NCBI GenBank assembly: GCA_937891445.1
Contig: CALAFV010000518.1
Span: 1 to 7,917, forward strand
Direction of reading: 5' to 3'
From: an uncultured Phycisphaerales bacterium
Lineage (GTDB): Bacteria > Planctomycetota > Phycisphaerae > Phycisphaerales > UBA1924
Length of the DNA: 7,917 nt
Made by a program: the position numbers and the translations under genes. The notes under the pieces were generated by a model, which saw only the letters and a program-made list of their open reading frames with translations, made no database searches and was not told where the DNA came from. Below are positions 7,344 through 7,917 of this stretch, in pieces (positions within the stretch are counted from its first letter, which is position 1; each line of letters starts with the position of its first letter).

Positions 7344-7385
7344 GAGAAGCCTCGGCCGTTCGGGAGATGATCCGGGCTTCTTCTC
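7343..7385 (-). promoter_or_regulatory. Stem-loop abutting the ribosome binding site of the prepilin-like gene
   Basis: The arm at 7375-7385 (GAAGCC core on the minus strand) pairs with GGCTTCTCT at 7343-7351: nine pairs with one bulged base, around a 23-nt loop that contains further CGG/CCG complementarity. The last base of the 3' arm is the first base of the TGGAG site. It could stabilise the mRNA 5' of the coding region or modulate ribosome access. It is a prediction from complementarity alone. Confidence 0.5.
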
Positions 7386-7807
7386 TACGCCCGTCGGCGG
7401 CCGGCACACGCGGCCGTCCACCCCGGGGCGCACACGGGACTCACTCGCTGCGGACGCCAGACGCCAACAAGGCGCCGACGCGCCGGCGGACCACCGGGCA
7501 CGACCGATGCGCAGGCAGAACCCCCTGATGCAAGGGGTCGGTCCCGCACGATCTGCGGCTGTGTCGATCGATCCGTCAACCCGCCCCCGCCGAAAGGCGG
7601 GGACGCCGCGAAAACCGACTCCGATCCGCCCCGCTCACCACGGCGATGCCGGTGGCGAGGAGGGGATCAACCAAGATGTCGGCGTCAGGAGTGGCCCCGT
7701 CGCGGATCATTGGTGGCGGCCGGACGCCGCCATGAGGACGATTGCTGGATACGGGCGACGGTTTATGGACACACCTGCGCCATGCGTGCGCACGCGCAAC
7801 ACGTTAC

Positions 7808-7835
7808 AACCTACCGTATTTGATCCGCCTGTCAA
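7808..7835 (-). promoter_or_regulatory. Candidate sigma-70-type promoter, TTGACA-N16-TAGGTT
   Basis: On the minus strand a perfect TTGACA (7830-7835) is followed after 16 bp by TAGGTT (7808-7813), which keeps the T, A and final T most important in a -10 box. The stretch 7800-7825 is clearly more A/T-rich than its surroundings. It points toward the prepilin-like gene, and initiation near 7801 would give a leader of about 470 nt. A weaker TTGACG at 7574-7579 on the same strand lacks a good -10 partner. Confidence 0.5.
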
Positions 7836-7917
7836 GGCCCCCCGGTTCCAAGCCGGCGCCGAAACCAGTTTTTCACGGAGCCCCCCGAGTGCCCCCCACC
7901 TCTCCCACCCCCGCTCA
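7836..7917. other. Window-edge stretch, C-rich and G-poor on the + strand, no gene seen
   Basis: No gene or RNA is recognised here. From about 7880 to the end the plus strand is dominated by C runs with few G, similar in composition to the leader in front of the DUF4139-like gene. This could mean an untranslated leader of a plus-strand gene starting beyond the window, but nothing else supports it. Confidence 0.3.

Larger units (their letters stand above)
7331..7801 (-). promoter_or_regulatory. Long structured 5' leader of the prepilin-like gene (no convincing CDS)
   Basis: About 470 bases between the best promoter (7808-7835) and ATG 7330 hold no convincing protein gene on either strand. Predicted stem-loops are: 7714-7732 (7-bp arms TGGCGGC/GCCGCCA, 5-nt loop); 7623-7668 (long imperfect stem closed by GATC/GATC); 7585-7602 (7-bp CCCCGCC/GGCGGGG with a GAAA loop on the plus strand and TTTC on the minus strand); 7502-7543 (outer GACCGA/TCGGTC, inner CCCCT/AGGGG at 7522-7537); 7398-7416 (CGGCCG arms, 7-nt loop); and 7343-7385 next to the ribosome binding site. 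I match it to no known riboswitch. It may be a regulatory leader or a separate small RNA; the strand of the functional RNA, if any, is not certain. Confidence 0.4.

Noticed and set aside
7574..7671. Resemblance to a c-di-GMP-I (GEMM) riboswitch on the plus strand: GAAA-capped stem, then GGGGACGC and AAAACC
   Set aside because: The spacing after ACGC is wrong, the second conserved half does not align, and the strand is opposite to the adjacent prepilin gene. A covariance-model search would decide.
7576..7710. A 44-codon minus-strand ORF, overlapping by ATGA an 8-codon ORF at 7707-7733, inside the prepilin leader
   Set aside because: Neither has a Shine-Dalgarno, the sequence is not recognisable, and open frames of this size are common at this GC content. 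A leader peptide remains possible but is unsupported.
7842..7866. Possible tRNA T-arm, CCGG-TTCCAAG-CCGG
   Set aside because: The loop does not fit TTCRANY, only four pairs form, and no acceptor, D or anticodon arm is found around it.

Overview
The window is very GC-rich and most likely chromosomal DNA of a planctomycete, probably of the Phycisphaerae type. The main clue is a type II secretion/prepilin-like protein with the FTLIELLVV signal, an asparagine-rich globular part and a C-terminal histidine...NDGHV motif, a combination typical of the large prepilin-like families of Planctomycetota. The DUF4139-like secreted protein fits the same group. I see no mobile element, CRISPR array, tRNA, rRNA or phage gene.

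Layout: (1) 1-723, + strand: the 3' part of an inositol-monophosphatase-family gene, best read as HisN-type histidinol-phosphatase; the first ~30 codons lie outside the window. (2) 730-3843, - strand: a 1037-residue fusion of an FAD-linked 2-hydroxyacid dehydrogenase with a ferredoxin-like Fe-S/CCG-domain module (YdiJ architecture). It converges on gene 1 with 6 bp between the stops. (3) 3844-4052: divergent control region with a -10 box for each gene and a 9-bp GC inverted repeat. (4) 4053-6242, + strand: an exported 729-residue DUF4139-like protein with a C-terminal coiled coil. (5) 6290-6325: a perfect 15-bp hairpin terminator that can serve both converging genes. (6) 6362-7330, - strand: the prepilin-like protein. 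(7) 7331-7917: no convincing gene; it holds the control region of the prepilin-like gene, with a consensus -35 box about 500 bp upstream of the start codon and a predicted ~470-nt leader containing at least six GC-rich stem-loops.

The four genes alternate in strand, so each appears to be its own transcription unit. Nothing indicates that they work in one pathway: histidine biosynthesis, 2-hydroxyacid oxidation, an envelope protein of unknown role, and a pseudopilin-like surface or secretion protein. The parts most worth a second look are the long structured leader of the prepilin-like gene and the apparent leaderless start of the flavoprotein gene. I did not find a clearly new multi-gene system here.
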